DNA of 64,000 bases from Treponema maltophilum ATCC 51939 (lineage in GTDB: Bacteria > Spirochaetota > Spirochaetia > Treponematales > Treponemataceae), in assembly GCF_000413055.1 (NCBI RefSeq), contig NZ_KE332518.1, positions 2,047,583 to 2,111,582 of the forward strand. The letters are read 5' to 3'. Position numbers and translations under genes: made by a program. The notes under the pieces are model-generated. The model saw only the letters and a program-made list of their open reading frames with translations, was not told the origin of the DNA and searched no databases. Positions 19,580 through 27,607 of this stretch are shown here, piece after piece (positions within the stretch are counted from its first letter, which is position 1; every line of letters begins with the position of its first letter).

Positions 19580-20050
19580 TTATTCCAAAATAATTTCATA
19601 TTTTTTGACGGTCATGGTTTTTAAATCTATTTCCAATGCGACGGCCGTATCCATTTCAATATATTTGCCGTCTTGATATCGTACATAGTTCACTGAAGTC
19701 GGGAACGACAAATTTCGCGAACTTATATATGAGCCTTTTAAATTTTCCGGCAATACATAAACGGCGTTTCCTTTTGCGTCGTATACACCCGTCCGTGTAA
19801 TTTCACCCAGATAATGCTCTCCGTCCCTATCGGTATAAAACAATTTTATGACATTCAGCAACTCTTTATATTCTTTATCCGTATAATCGAAGTATGTTAA
19901 TCCGGAGCCGCGGTATTTTAGCAAGAGTTTAATATTTGCAGGCTTTACGCGAATTTCTTTCGTTTGCCATTTTTCTTGCGCGCTTTGGCAATATATGATT
20001 GCCGTTATGAAAATCAAAAATGAGAAACCCGCTTTGAACGCTCGCCGCAT
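19580..20050 (-). CDS. Exported hypothetical protein
   Basis: 156 residues with an N-terminal signal (GFSFLIFITAIIYCQSAQ; cleavage near SAQ). The mature part is beta-rich (TRTGVYDAKGNAVYVLPENL, VRYQDGKYIEMDTAVALEIDLKTMTVKKY) and ends in a strand-rich LKTM-x-VKKYEI segment. No family is recognised. It is first in a two-gene operon with the WG-repeat lipoprotein 25 nt downstream. Promoter at 20075-20103. Its place within the accessory block suggests an envelope role. Confidence 0.55.
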   Translation of the reverse strand: MRRAFKAGFSFLIFITAIIYCQSAQEKWQTKEIRVKPANIKLLLKYRGSGLTYFDYTDKEYKELLNVIKLFYTDRDGEHYLGEITRTGVYDAKGNAVYVLPENLKGSYISSRNLSFPTSVNYVRYQDGKYIEMDTAVALEIDLKTMTVKKYEIILE

Positions 20051-20074
20051 ATTATTTCTCCCGAATTCTTTATA

Positions 20075-20103
20075 AGTCTAGTATGATTCGATTCCCGCGT
20101 CAA
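20075..20103 (-). promoter_or_regulatory. Promoter of the exported protein/WG-repeat operon
   Basis: On the minus strand, -35 TTGACG (20103-20098), 17-nt spacer and -10 TAGACT (20080-20075). Transcription would start near 20068, about 18 nt before the ATG, leaving room for the GGGAG ribosome site. Confidence 0.5.
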
Positions 20104-20199
20104 GATTCGCCCGCCTTAGCAAACTCAGCCGGCTTCGGTAAAGTCGTCAGCTTCAACCAATCCGTTACCAATTTTTTGCGTTCTTATTCCCCCGCTCTG

Positions 20200-20228
20200 T
20201 TGCCTGCCGCATACGATTCGGGTATAAT
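20200..20228 (+). promoter_or_regulatory. Promoter of the membrane protein/ATPase/lgt operon
   Basis: -35 TTGCCT (20200-20205), 17-nt spacer and consensus -10 TATAAT (20223-20228). Transcription would start near 20235, just ahead of the AAAAGGAAA ribosome site of the gene at 20248. It marks the true start of the plus-strand core block. Confidence 0.65.
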
Positions 20229-20247
20229 GGGAAAAGGAAATGCATAC

Positions 20248-20676
20248 ATGAGCAAAAAATCGCTTTTTTTTGCGGCTGCCGCCGCATACGAGATAATCCG
20301 TCTTTACTTTGTCCTCACCCTCCAAACGGGAACGTCTTCGGCAACGGGACTTCTGTCGTGGTATGCGGCCGTCCCGCTTCTTATGGTGCCTTTTTTTCTA
20401 TTATATGCGATGGAAAAAGGCGGCGGGGAAAAAGCTTTTGCCGCAAACCTGTACGGCTGTATAAAGATTGCGAGCGCCGCCGGTTTTGCGCTTTTTGTGT
20501 GCCGCACATTTTTACAAACCGATCGGGGACGGTACCTTTTTATAAACAGATTTGTTTCTTTAAAAACATTCATATTTATAATGCTTTTTTTTGTAATTGA
20601 TGTTATACTGGCTGCAGCGGTTATGATAAAAAATTATAAGCAAAACAAAACGACGGAAGGTGAACCATGCAAATAA
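20248..20676 (+). CDS. Four-helix membrane protein, hypothetical
   Basis: 142 residues, almost entirely made of four hydrophobic segments with short loops (SLFFAAAAAYEIIRLYFVL, AAVPLLMVPFFLLYAM, SAAGFALFVCRTFL, FIFIMLFFVIDVILAAAV). The ATG at 20248 has AGGA nine bases upstream and follows a TATAAT promoter. Upstream in-frame starts precede the promoter and are not used. It overlaps the ATPase gene start by 10 nt, so the two are coupled. Function unknown. Confidence 0.65.
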   Translation: MSKKSLFFAAAAAYEIIRLYFVLTLQTGTSSATGLLSWYAAVPLLMVPFFLLYAMEKGGGEKAFAANLYGCIKIASAAGFALFVCRTFLQTDRGRYLFINRFVSLKTFIFIMLFFVIDVILAAAVMIKNYKQNKTTEGEPCK

Positions 20677-21800
20677 TCCCCGTTGCGAGCGGAAAAGGCG
20701 GCGTAGGCAAAAGCCTTTTGTCCGCAAATCTTGCCGTTACCTTGGGCAAAGCAGGAAAAGACGTTATCCTTGCCGACCTCGATTTGGGCGCTTCAAACCT
20801 GCACTTGGCAATCGGCCAGCAGGCGCCCAAAAAAGGCTTGGGAACCTTTTTGTCGGGTGCGTCCGATTTTGAAGAAATCATCATGCCTTCGGGCTATAAA
20901 AACGTGCGCTTCATTGCGGGCGATTCCGAAATTCCCGGACTCACCGCATTGAGCCTGTCGCAAAAGAATACGCTTATAAAAAAATTCCAGCACATAGAAA
21001 CAGATTATTTGATTTTGGATTTGGGAGCCGGAACGCATTTAACCATTTTGGATATGTTTTTGCTTTCGCCGCAGGGTATCCTCGTTACGGCACCGACCGT
21101 TACGGCAACACTGAACGGCTATCTGTTTTTGAAAAATGTGCTGTTCCGCCTTATGTACAATTCGTTTAAAAAGAATTCAAAAGCATACCAATATCTTGAA
21201 CAATTGAAAAGCGATGCCTCGTCGTTGCAGCGGCTCTACATCCCCAAACTGACGGAAACCATCATCCGGCTTGATCCGAAAAGCGCGGAAGTTTTTATTA
21301 AACGCATTCAAAAATTCAAGCCGCGCCTCGTTATGAACATGATCGAAAACCCGAAAGACGCCGACCGCGCGATGAAGATACGCCGCTCATGCACCGAATA
21401 TTTGGGACTGACGATGGACTATTTGGGCGTTGTGTACCGCGACCCGATGCAGGATGTGGCGCTTTCTTCCCGCCTTCCGATAACGGTGTACAAACCGCAG
21501 TCGATTTTGTCGCAATCGATTTACCGCATCGCCGATAAAATCATGCAGTCGGAAGATTTGAATTTCGATGACGCGGGACTTCCCGCCGACAGCTTCGACC
21601 TTGTGGGTACCGAAGCCGAAGAAGACTACGAAGCGAAGATGTCTTACGTGGAAGATTTAATCGGAAGCGGCGCCTTAACGACGGCGGAACTTGCCGACAC
21701 GATAAAGGCTCAGCAATACGAAATCACTCAGCTGCGAAAAGAAAACGTGCTTTTAAAATCGAAAATCGTAAAAGCGCACGCGCAAGGCTTCAGACTTTAA
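20667..21800 (+). CDS. MinD/FlhG-type P-loop ATPase
   Basis: 377 residues. A deviant Walker A (GKGGVGKSLLSANLA, residues ~9-23), a switch region ILADLDLGASNLHLAIG and Walker B LILDLGAG place it in the MinD/ParA/FlhG class. These proteins dimerise on ATP and position machinery such as flagella or division sites. The C-terminus is a predicted coiled coil (TIKAQQYEITQLRKENVLLKSK style). The chromosomal position between a membrane protein and lgt does not settle the role. Flagellar number control (FlhG) is possible in a spirochaete, but no flagellar gene is nearby. Confidence 0.8.
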   Translation: MQIIPVASGKGGVGKSLLSANLAVTLGKAGKDVILADLDLGASNLHLAIGQQAPKKGLGTFLSGASDFEEIIMPSGYKNVRFIAGDSEIPGLTALSLSQKNTLIKKFQHIETDYLILDLGAGTHLTILDMFLLSPQGILVTAPTVTATLNGYLFLKNVLFRLMYNSFKKNSKAYQYLEQLKSDASSLQRLYIPKLTETIIRLDPKSAEVFIKRIQKFKPRLVMNMIENPKDADRAMKIRRSCTEYLGLTMDYLGVVYRDPMQDVALSSRLPITVYKPQSILSQSIYRIADKIMQSEDLNFDDAGLPADSFDLVGTEAEEDYEAKMSYVEDLIGSGALTTAELADTIKAQQYEITQLRKENVLLKSKIVKAHAQGFRL

Positions 21801-21809
21801 GGACAACCT

Positions 21810-22790
21810 ATGTTTTTGGCAATACAATACCCTTCATGGCTCCATCCGCAAATTTTTCCCGGAGTTCCGTTTTTAAACATCATACATTGGTACGGTCTTA
21901 TGTACGTGTGCGCGTTTGCAACCGCCATATGGATTTTTACCAAACTGCAAAAAGAAGGCATGCTCGATTCGCCCGAAAAAAAAGCGACGCAGGATGACGT
22001 TTTCAGTTTTTTCACCTTCGGCATTGTCGGTCTGCTGTTAGGCGCCCGCGTGTTCTCTACGCTTGTATACGACCAAAGCGGCGTATACCGGCAGGAACCA
22101 TGGCTTATTTTTTGGCCGTTCAGCAAATCCGGTACCTTCACCGGTTTAGCCGGCATGTCCTATCACGGCGGCTTTATCGGCGGCTTGGCCGGTATGCTTA
22201 TATGGTGCGCCAAAAACAAACGCCCCGCACTGCAATGGATGGACGCAATGGGAACGGCGATTCCGCTCGGCTACACCTTCGGACGCCTCGGCAACTTTTT
22301 TAACGCCGAGCTGTACGGGCGCATTACGACCGTCCCGTGGGGTATGATTTTTCCCGATGCGCCGAAGTTTTCGCTGTCGATCGGTTGGGTACGCAAAATA
22401 GCCGAAGAAGCCGGCCTGCGCATTGCCGCCGATGCGACACTCGTCAATTTGCCGCGCCACCCCAGCCAATTGTACGAAGCCTTTTTTGAAGGCATTGTCC
22501 TTTTTGCGCTTTTATGGTTTTTGCGCAAAAAAAAGCCCTTCCATGGTTTTTTAACCGCAGTCTATACGGGAGGCTACGGCATCGTACGCTTTATTATAGA
22601 ATATTTCCGCGAACCCGATGCCGACATCGGCTACCGAATCAGCGTACAGACCGACGCTCCCATTTACTTTAATCAGTCATTGCTCAATTTATCGACCGGC
22701 CAAGTTTTTTGCCTTGCGATGATTTTATCTTCGTGCATACTTCTCGCTGTCCTCGCAATCCGCAGCCGGAAGCGACGGCCGTCATCATAA
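21810..22790 (+). CDS. lgt: Prolipoprotein diacylglyceryl transferase Lgt
   Basis: 326 residues, seven or so membrane helices. Transfers diacylglycerol from phosphatidylglycerol to the lipobox cysteine of prolipoproteins in the inner membrane. The catalytic hallmarks are the YHGGFIGGL segment with its conserved His and the Lgt signature GRLGNFFNAELYG at residues ~152-164, with RHPSQLYEA later. The many lipoproteins in the flanking accessory blocks are its substrates. It follows the ATPase by 9 nt in one operon and converges on the minus-strand lipoprotein at 22818. Confidence 0.95.
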   Translation: MFLAIQYPSWLHPQIFPGVPFLNIIHWYGLMYVCAFATAIWIFTKLQKEGMLDSPEKKATQDDVFSFFTFGIVGLLLGARVFSTLVYDQSGVYRQEPWLIFWPFSKSGTFTGLAGMSYHGGFIGGLAGMLIWCAKNKRPALQWMDAMGTAIPLGYTFGRLGNFFNAELYGRITTVPWGMIFPDAPKFSLSIGWVRKIAEEAGLRIAADATLVNLPRHPSQLYEAFFEGIVLFALLWFLRKKKPFHGFLTAVYTGGYGIVRFIIEYFREPDADIGYRISVQTDAPIYFNQSLLNLSTGQVFCLAMILSSCILLAVLAIRSRKRRPSS

Positions 22791-22817
22791 GAGCCGGCCG
22801 GCACAACCCGCGAGTTT

Positions 22818-23071
22818 TTAAAAATCTTTGCAGTAAAACATGCGGCCGTCTTTTCTGTCGACCAATACATCTTCGCCGTTATACTTTGCTTTGATAAAAT
22901 AAGGAATAAGCAAACGCTTTTGTTTTTGCGTATCGGTAAAACCGTCCTTTCCAAGGATTCTCGCGTCATCGACAGTGACTTGCTGCTCAGCGTCTTTTTC
23001 CTTTACAGCTTCTTTTGCACACCCGCTTAGAAAAAAGAACACGGCAATTGAAATGTACAAAAAATTTTCAT
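22818..23071 (-). pseudogene. Short lipoprotein, frameshifted at a T6 tract
   Basis: Reading from the ATG at 23071, with a GGAGGAAT ribosome site, the first codons give M-K-I-F and then run out of frame at a run of six T (complement of 23059-23064). One more T would continue into LYISIAVFFFLSGCAKEA, a perfect lipoprotein signal with lipobox LSGC, and a 60-residue mature part. As it stands only a TTG at 23060 could start that frame. Either this is a phase-variable or decayed gene, or a single-base sequence error. The mature part (DARILGKDGFTDTQKQKR) matches no family I know. Confidence 0.55.
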
Positions 23072-23330
23072 AACAGATTCCTCCGCTGCTTTCGCAACGG
23101 TTTTATTCCCCATACCTATAAGTCGGATTTCGGAATAGAAAATTTTTCGAACATTTGGGCGGCGGCATTAAAATAAAATATAAAAAAATTTATGCATCGC
23201 CGACCTTCCGGTATAAAATTATCTTTTTCGCACCCTCACGGCTTTTGTACCGCAACATATCCTGCAAAGCACCAGCCTTTAATAGACACGAAGTGTTAAA
23301 AAAATATTCGCATTACAACCAACCCATAAA
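23072..23330. repeat. Intergenic repeat copy A, no gene
   Basis: The stretch 23111-23221 matches 24881-24988 closely (shared runs include GGCGGCATTAAAATAAA and TTATGCATCGCCG). In copy B the match runs into the stop region of the lipoprotein gene at 24986, so copy A may be the relic of a lost gene end. The rest, to 23330, is AT-rich and holds nothing I can identify. Confidence 0.5.
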
Positions 23331-24842
23331 TTATATATGCGTAAAACAAGTAATCCGTATTACCTTATTATTTTCAAAATAAAAAATCATACCGACCAAT
23401 TCAAACTCATTATTGATATATTGTATCCTGTTTTTAGTAGACAAATATTCTTCGCCATAAGCACGAATAACTTCTTGCCTTGATGAACCGATTGTAATAC
23501 CTGATTGCGTGCGAGCAGTAGGGGCAACAGTTGTAATAAATATAACGGCATTCATATTATTCCAACCTATTATAGTGTCGAGACTCTCATATCCTTCTAT
23601 ATCGCCGAATTTATAAAATTCCATAAAAGGAGCTTCCAATATAGTATTGGAAATCATCCCCTTAGGCTTTTTATCCCCCAGCCTTATCATTTTATTATCA
23701 ATGATAAGATTATCAATACTGTCAAGCTTTTTATTACCGTTGCCGGAATTCTTTATAATAGGTGTTTCTCTATCGAGAACAGCTTTATATATTTTTTTCG
23801 CAGTTATATACCCCGAAAAGCACCAACCCTCCGTACCGTCCGGTAAACGCACCTTTACCCACGGCGCAGTTATGCCGTCGATTTTATCTTTTGCGCCGAT
23901 TTCAAGTAGCCGCAGCCGTGTTCCCATGGTTATCATACGCAGTTTTGTTCCGTCCGTACCCGCCTTGTCGCGGATATTTAAATTTGCCTGTGTGTAAAAT
24001 ACGGTTGTTTCAAACGGAAGCTGCATATCAAATAAATTTTGTACGGATATATACAGTTTGTCATAGTAATCCAAAAATTCAAGCATCCAGGGCGGAAGTC
24101 GCTTTGAACGCTTTTCGATCTGTTCTCTGAATTGTTCTTGCTCTTTTCCCGAAATAAAAGCCCATGTATCTACATACGTATCCCTTCTAAAATATTCCGG
24201 GAAAAAAGATACAATGTCCAAATTCCAATCATAACAGTACATCTTTATAAAAGAAATACGGTCTTCTCCGTTTAGGAAAGCACATTCTATTATATACATT
24301 TGGGGACAGAATGCTCCTTCTCCTTCTGAAAAGCCTACTGCTGATTCTCCGATAATATTTTTATTATGTCGTAGCTTTTTATAAAGAGAAAAGCGTACAC
24401 CTGATGTCAGACTTTCTCTATCGTCAAAAAGTACATACTCATCTTTTGCGGCTTTAGTTAAAAGTTCTACTATCTCATTGTAAGTTATAAAACCTCTACT
24501 GTAATACGGTTCTGCAAGACGGCGATTATATCCATATTCTTCACCGAATTCGGACAGCAAGGTACTACCGAAAAAGCGTTGTTTTGCTTTTTTGGGAATA
24601 TCTTTTATATAGATATCATACGTTTCATAGGTATAACGAATTCTTTTTTGTTCTATCGTCATATCCTTAAACGTGATATCGGTTGCTTTATCATTTACTC
24701 CATCCGTCCGTGCACAAAAATTTTTCACAAAGTTTTCAGGTATAAGAGAGGCTATATCGCGTTCATCAATAACAAGCCCCTGCGAATACAAAAATATCGG
24801 AAAAAGAAAGAATAGAAACGTATACAGCACTCTCTTTTTCAT
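23331..24842 (-). CDS. Exported SH3b-domain protein with BamE-like C-terminus
   Basis: 503 residues with a signal peptide (FLFFLFPIFLYSQ). Residues ~285-350 form a bacterial SH3 domain (NLNIRDKAGTDGTKLRMITMG, APWVKVRLPDGTEGWCFSGYI). The C-terminal ~90 residues contain ITIGSSRQEVIRAYGEEY...FYFENNKVIRI, the helix-then-strands pattern of SmpA/BamE-type domains, and resemble the ends of the two smaller proteins at 24986 and 25590. It lies in the run of exported genes behind the intact toxin. The N-terminal ~280 residues are unrecognised. Role unknown; an immunity-family relation is inferred. Confidence 0.6.
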   Translation of the reverse strand: MKKRVLYTFLFFLFPIFLYSQGLVIDERDIASLIPENFVKNFCARTDGVNDKATDITFKDMTIEQKRIRYTYETYDIYIKDIPKKAKQRFFGSTLLSEFGEEYGYNRRLAEPYYSRGFITYNEIVELLTKAAKDEYVLFDDRESLTSGVRFSLYKKLRHNKNIIGESAVGFSEGEGAFCPQMYIIECAFLNGEDRISFIKMYCYDWNLDIVSFFPEYFRRDTYVDTWAFISGKEQEQFREQIEKRSKRLPPWMLEFLDYYDKLYISVQNLFDMQLPFETTVFYTQANLNIRDKAGTDGTKLRMITMGTRLRLLEIGAKDKIDGITAPWVKVRLPDGTEGWCFSGYITAKKIYKAVLDRETPIIKNSGNGNKKLDSIDNLIIDNKMIRLGDKKPKGMISNTILEAPFMEFYKFGDIEGYESLDTIIGWNNMNAVIFITTVAPTARTQSGITIGSSRQEVIRAYGEEYLSTKNRIQYINNEFELVGMIFYFENNKVIRITCFTHI

Positions 24843-24880
24843 AATTTGCCTCCGCTGTTCTCATAAGAACACTTAATCTC

Positions 24881-24988
24881 CATGCCTACAATTCCGATTC
24901 GGGAATTGAGAATTTTTCGAATATCCGGTCGGCGGCATTAAAATAAATAAAAAAGATTTATGCATCGCCGCCCTCCGGTATAAAGTTA
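24881..24988. repeat. Intergenic repeat copy B
   Basis: Direct repeat of 23111-23221, in the same orientation, so the SH3b gene is bracketed by the two copies. The alignment has scattered substitutions and small gaps, so the duplication is old. Its right end includes the stop codon of the gene at 24986. Confidence 0.55.
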
Positions 24989-25570
24989 CCTTTGCTTCCA
25001 TAAAGAAACCTTGATTATGGTTTTATCAGTATAATCAAATTGTACATACCAAGTCGCAAGCCCTTCCCCCTCCGTCCATACATCCTTTTTATACAACATA
25101 GTAATCGGAGAACCTCTACGTATTTCGGTTGGAGTACCGAATTCCGTCAACACGTCATACGGCGTTTTTCCGATATACGAACTCCACTTATCGCACAACG
25201 CAGTATACGTACAGAAAGATGCAGAGCGGATCTTATAGGATCCGTTATAAAGCGTATACCGAATTACAAATACTTTCGACTCCGCAATGACGGCAGCATC
25301 ATAGATGCCTGAAAAGATCGTTTGCAGTTCTTCCTGCGTAACCGAATCGAGCATTCGATCAAAAGGAACTTCCTTGATCTCACATGGCTCATTATTAAGT
25401 TCAAACGGAGTAGGCGGAATATCGGCAAAGATGTCTTTTTCAAAAATATCACTTACCGTTATTTCATCTGAAAGGTCTTTTGCCTCCGCAGTTTCTGTTT
25501 TACTTATTTCTTTTGAACATGACATATTCATGCAAATAATCAATGCAACAATAAATCCGATATATTTCAT
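24986..25570 (-). CDS. Lipoprotein paralog of the toxin-adjacent protein (candidate immunity)
   Basis: 194 residues with lipobox ending NMSC (Cys18). Matches the neighbour at 25590 in order and motif: SDIFEKDIFADIPPTPFE near residue 42, then W-x-SYIGKTPYDVLTEFGTPTE and a final strand pair ending KTIIKVSLW. The IGK...FG-x-PTE block followed by strands resembles a BamE/SmpA fold. It has its own GGGAGGAA site 19 nt after the neighbour's stop. A membrane-anchored version of an immunity protein facing the periplasm is my inference. Confidence 0.6.
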   Translation of the reverse strand: MKYIGFIVALIICMNMSCSKEISKTETAEAKDLSDEITVSDIFEKDIFADIPPTPFELNNEPCEIKEVPFDRMLDSVTQEELQTIFSGIYDAAVIAESKVFVIRYTLYNGSYKIRSASFCTYTALCDKWSSYIGKTPYDVLTEFGTPTEIRRGSPITMLYKKDVWTEGEGLATWYVQFDYTDKTIIKVSLWKQR

Positions 25571-25589
25571 ATTCCTCCCTTTGCCGACC

Positions 25590-26132
25590 TCATTGTTCCC
25601 GCGCTAAAAGAATCTTAGTTATACGTTTTTTTTCGTAGTAAAAAGATATATAATATCCTTTGTCTGCATAAAGTATAACCGACGAATTCAGCTCCGTAGG
25701 CACGCCGAATATACGTAAGAGATAATCCGTACTCTTCCCTATATAAGGACTCCACTCAGAGGCAAAAGAAGCCTTTTGGGTCAATTCAACATATTGAAGC
25801 GTATAGTCGTCTTTGTACTGTGTATAAATAATACGGTTTTCGCCGACCGAACATATAACGACGCTTGTCCATTCACCCGCAAAGCGCCAATAGTCTTTTC
25901 GGGCTTCATCCTCACTCAACTGCTCTACCGTATATTTTTGTGTAATGAATTCGGGAGCCTTCGGTATGCCGGTAAAGATGTCCGATTCAAAGATATTCAG
26001 AGGCAAATCTTGCGTCTGTATTATTCGGTTTTGCTGTCCGTTTTTTATATTTTGAGCAACAACGGATATTCCCGTACTCAAAAATAGAACACAAATTACA
26101 CTTATAAACAATAAAGGTCGACGATTAAACAT
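25590..26132 (-). CDS. Exported protein coupled to the toxin (probable immunity)
   Basis: 180 residues with a signal peptide cleaved near SVVAQ. The mature part contains FESDIFTGIPKAP and W-x-PYIGKSTDYLLRIFGVPTE, shared with its paralog at 24986, and ends in strands (YYISFYYEKKRITKILL). Its ATG lies 2 nt after the stop of the toxin gene, and its ribosome site AAAGGA lies within that gene's last codons, so the two are translated together. A periplasmic location is what is needed to neutralise a toxin acting on peptidoglycan. The immunity role is inferred from layout and location; no family name can be given. Confidence 0.65.
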   Translation of the reverse strand: MFNRRPLLFISVICVLFLSTGISVVAQNIKNGQQNRIIQTQDLPLNIFESDIFTGIPKAPEFITQKYTVEQLSEDEARKDYWRFAGEWTSVVICSVGENRIIYTQYKDDYTLQYVELTQKASFASEWSPYIGKSTDYLLRIFGVPTELNSSVILYADKGYYISFYYEKKRITKILLAREQ

Positions 26133-26134
26133 AG

Positions 26135-27607
26135 TTAGTCCTTTACCCGCAAAAGAGCAAATCCATTGGAAGATTCTAGTGCAACGTCAATTTTATTTGC
26201 CAGCCATGCTGCATCTTGCTTACTTTCCAAACCTATACACCCCCAAGTACCATTGGGAGCAAAATGGATACCGTATCCTGTATCAGTTTGTATACCAGTC
26301 GGGATATAATTCCCATCTAAATTAGGCGTAGGTTTTCCTTGACTTTTAGGACCATATACAGGTACGTCTTGGAAAGCGTTAGTAGGGATAAAAACCCCTG
26401 ATATATCGGGATTCGTACTTATTCTGCTCGTTCTACACTCCCATACTCCATTCGGGAATTGTCGAGGAAAATACCATTGGGATTCTGAGCCATCAAGAGG
26501 AAAAGTTGTTGCATCAGGCGTTTTCCTTAAATTATTTAATTCATTACGTACATGGTTTCGAGCGCTTATTGTAGTAACATGTGTTGGCTGCCAATCCCCG
26601 TTTGCTAACATTCGATAAGAAGTAATTTTTAAAGTTTCTTCACTTTTATCAAATGACATATACACAGCACTTTCACGCTTTCTTTTTTCAGGAAGCTTAA
26701 AATCATTAATAGATTGACTATTATTACTACTATTAGTAGTTTCTTCTTCTATTTTTTTATTTAATCGAGTCAATCTATCCCCGACAGTATCTTTAACACC
26801 GCGAACCGCCTTTCCTACACTATTACCGGCATTACCCCAAAATTCCTTAAAGCCCGACAAAACTCCGCCCTTTGTCCCGGAATTTATCGCTCCCGTATTT
26901 TTGCCGTGGTTTCTCCCCGTCGCTGCCGATTCTCCGCGCGGCGCTCCGCCTCCTTGCGTAGGGGACTTTTCCTCACCTTTGTTCGGCTTAGGCGATTCCC
27001 GACTTTGTCCAGACGGTGTATAGCTGTCGCTCCACGATCCGCTGTCCCGATCGGAATCTCTGTCCCGCTCAGGAGAATCACGGTCGAAAGATCCGCCGCC
27101 TGAAGAGCCTCCGGCGGAGCTGCTGCCGGAAGAGCCGGTATTCGTCCCGGCCGATTCCGCTCCGGAAGAACTGCCACCCGAAGGCGATGAGATTTCGGCA
27201 TGCGGCGCTCCGCCTCCCTGTGTAGGAGATCTTTCTTCTTCCTTATTCGAGCCGCCGGACGCGTTCGAAACGCCTGAAGATTCCGAACCGTAGCTGCCCG
27301 ACGAACTGCCGCCGTTTGATGTACCAGAACCGCTTCCGCTTGATGCGCTTGAACCGCTCGATGCCCCGCCGCCGGAAGAGCCTCCCGAGGAACCGCTGCC
27401 GGAAGAAGAACTTTCTCGGGGTGTATTGCTTGAATGCGGACAGGTGTCCGAGTTTTTGTCCGTCCTCGGATCGTCTTTTACCTGTTTACCTCCGTTTACT
27501 TCAAGCAACTCTTCAAAACTCAGTTCCCTGATTCCCGAAGCTTCGAATTCTTGTGCGGAAAATACCTGCGGTTCCGCAAAAACCCGACGTTTGTTTGTCT
27601 TTGACAT
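26135..27607 (-). CDS. Double-glycine-leader protein with L,D-transpeptidase-like toxin domain
   Basis: 490 residues. Residues 1-40 are a bacteriocin-type leader ending ELSFEELLEVNGG, normally cut after GG (39-40) by a peptidase-ABC exporter. Residues 41-310 are a Ser/Gly-rich linker with two blocks of NK-x-EE-x-SPTQGGGAP and a charged RDSDRDS patch. A basic helical part follows (~275-325). The C-terminal ~165 residues resemble an L,D-transpeptidase or Tlde1-like fold, with the motif H448...T-W-G-C457-I-G-L supplying the expected His and Cys. It would remodel or damage peptidoglycan in rival cells. Start ATG at 27607 has CAGGAGG. An exported protein gene follows immediately. No exporter lies in the window. 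Confidence 0.72.
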   Translation of the reverse strand: MSKTNKRRVFAEPQVFSAQEFEASGIRELSFEELLEVNGGKQVKDDPRTDKNSDTCPHSSNTPRESSSSGSGSSGGSSGGGASSGSSASSGSGSGTSNGGSSSGSYGSESSGVSNASGGSNKEEERSPTQGGGAPHAEISSPSGGSSSGAESAGTNTGSSGSSSAGGSSGGGSFDRDSPERDRDSDRDSGSWSDSYTPSGQSRESPKPNKGEEKSPTQGGGAPRGESAATGRNHGKNTGAINSGTKGGVLSGFKEFWGNAGNSVGKAVRGVKDTVGDRLTRLNKKIEEETTNSSNNSQSINDFKLPEKRKRESAVYMSFDKSEETLKITSYRMLANGDWQPTHVTTISARNHVRNELNNLRKTPDATTFPLDGSESQWYFPRQFPNGVWECRTSRISTNPDISGVFIPTNAFQDVPVYGPKSQGKPTPNLDGNYIPTGIQTDTGYGIHFAPNGTWGCIGLESKQDAAWLANKIDVALESSNGFALLRVKD

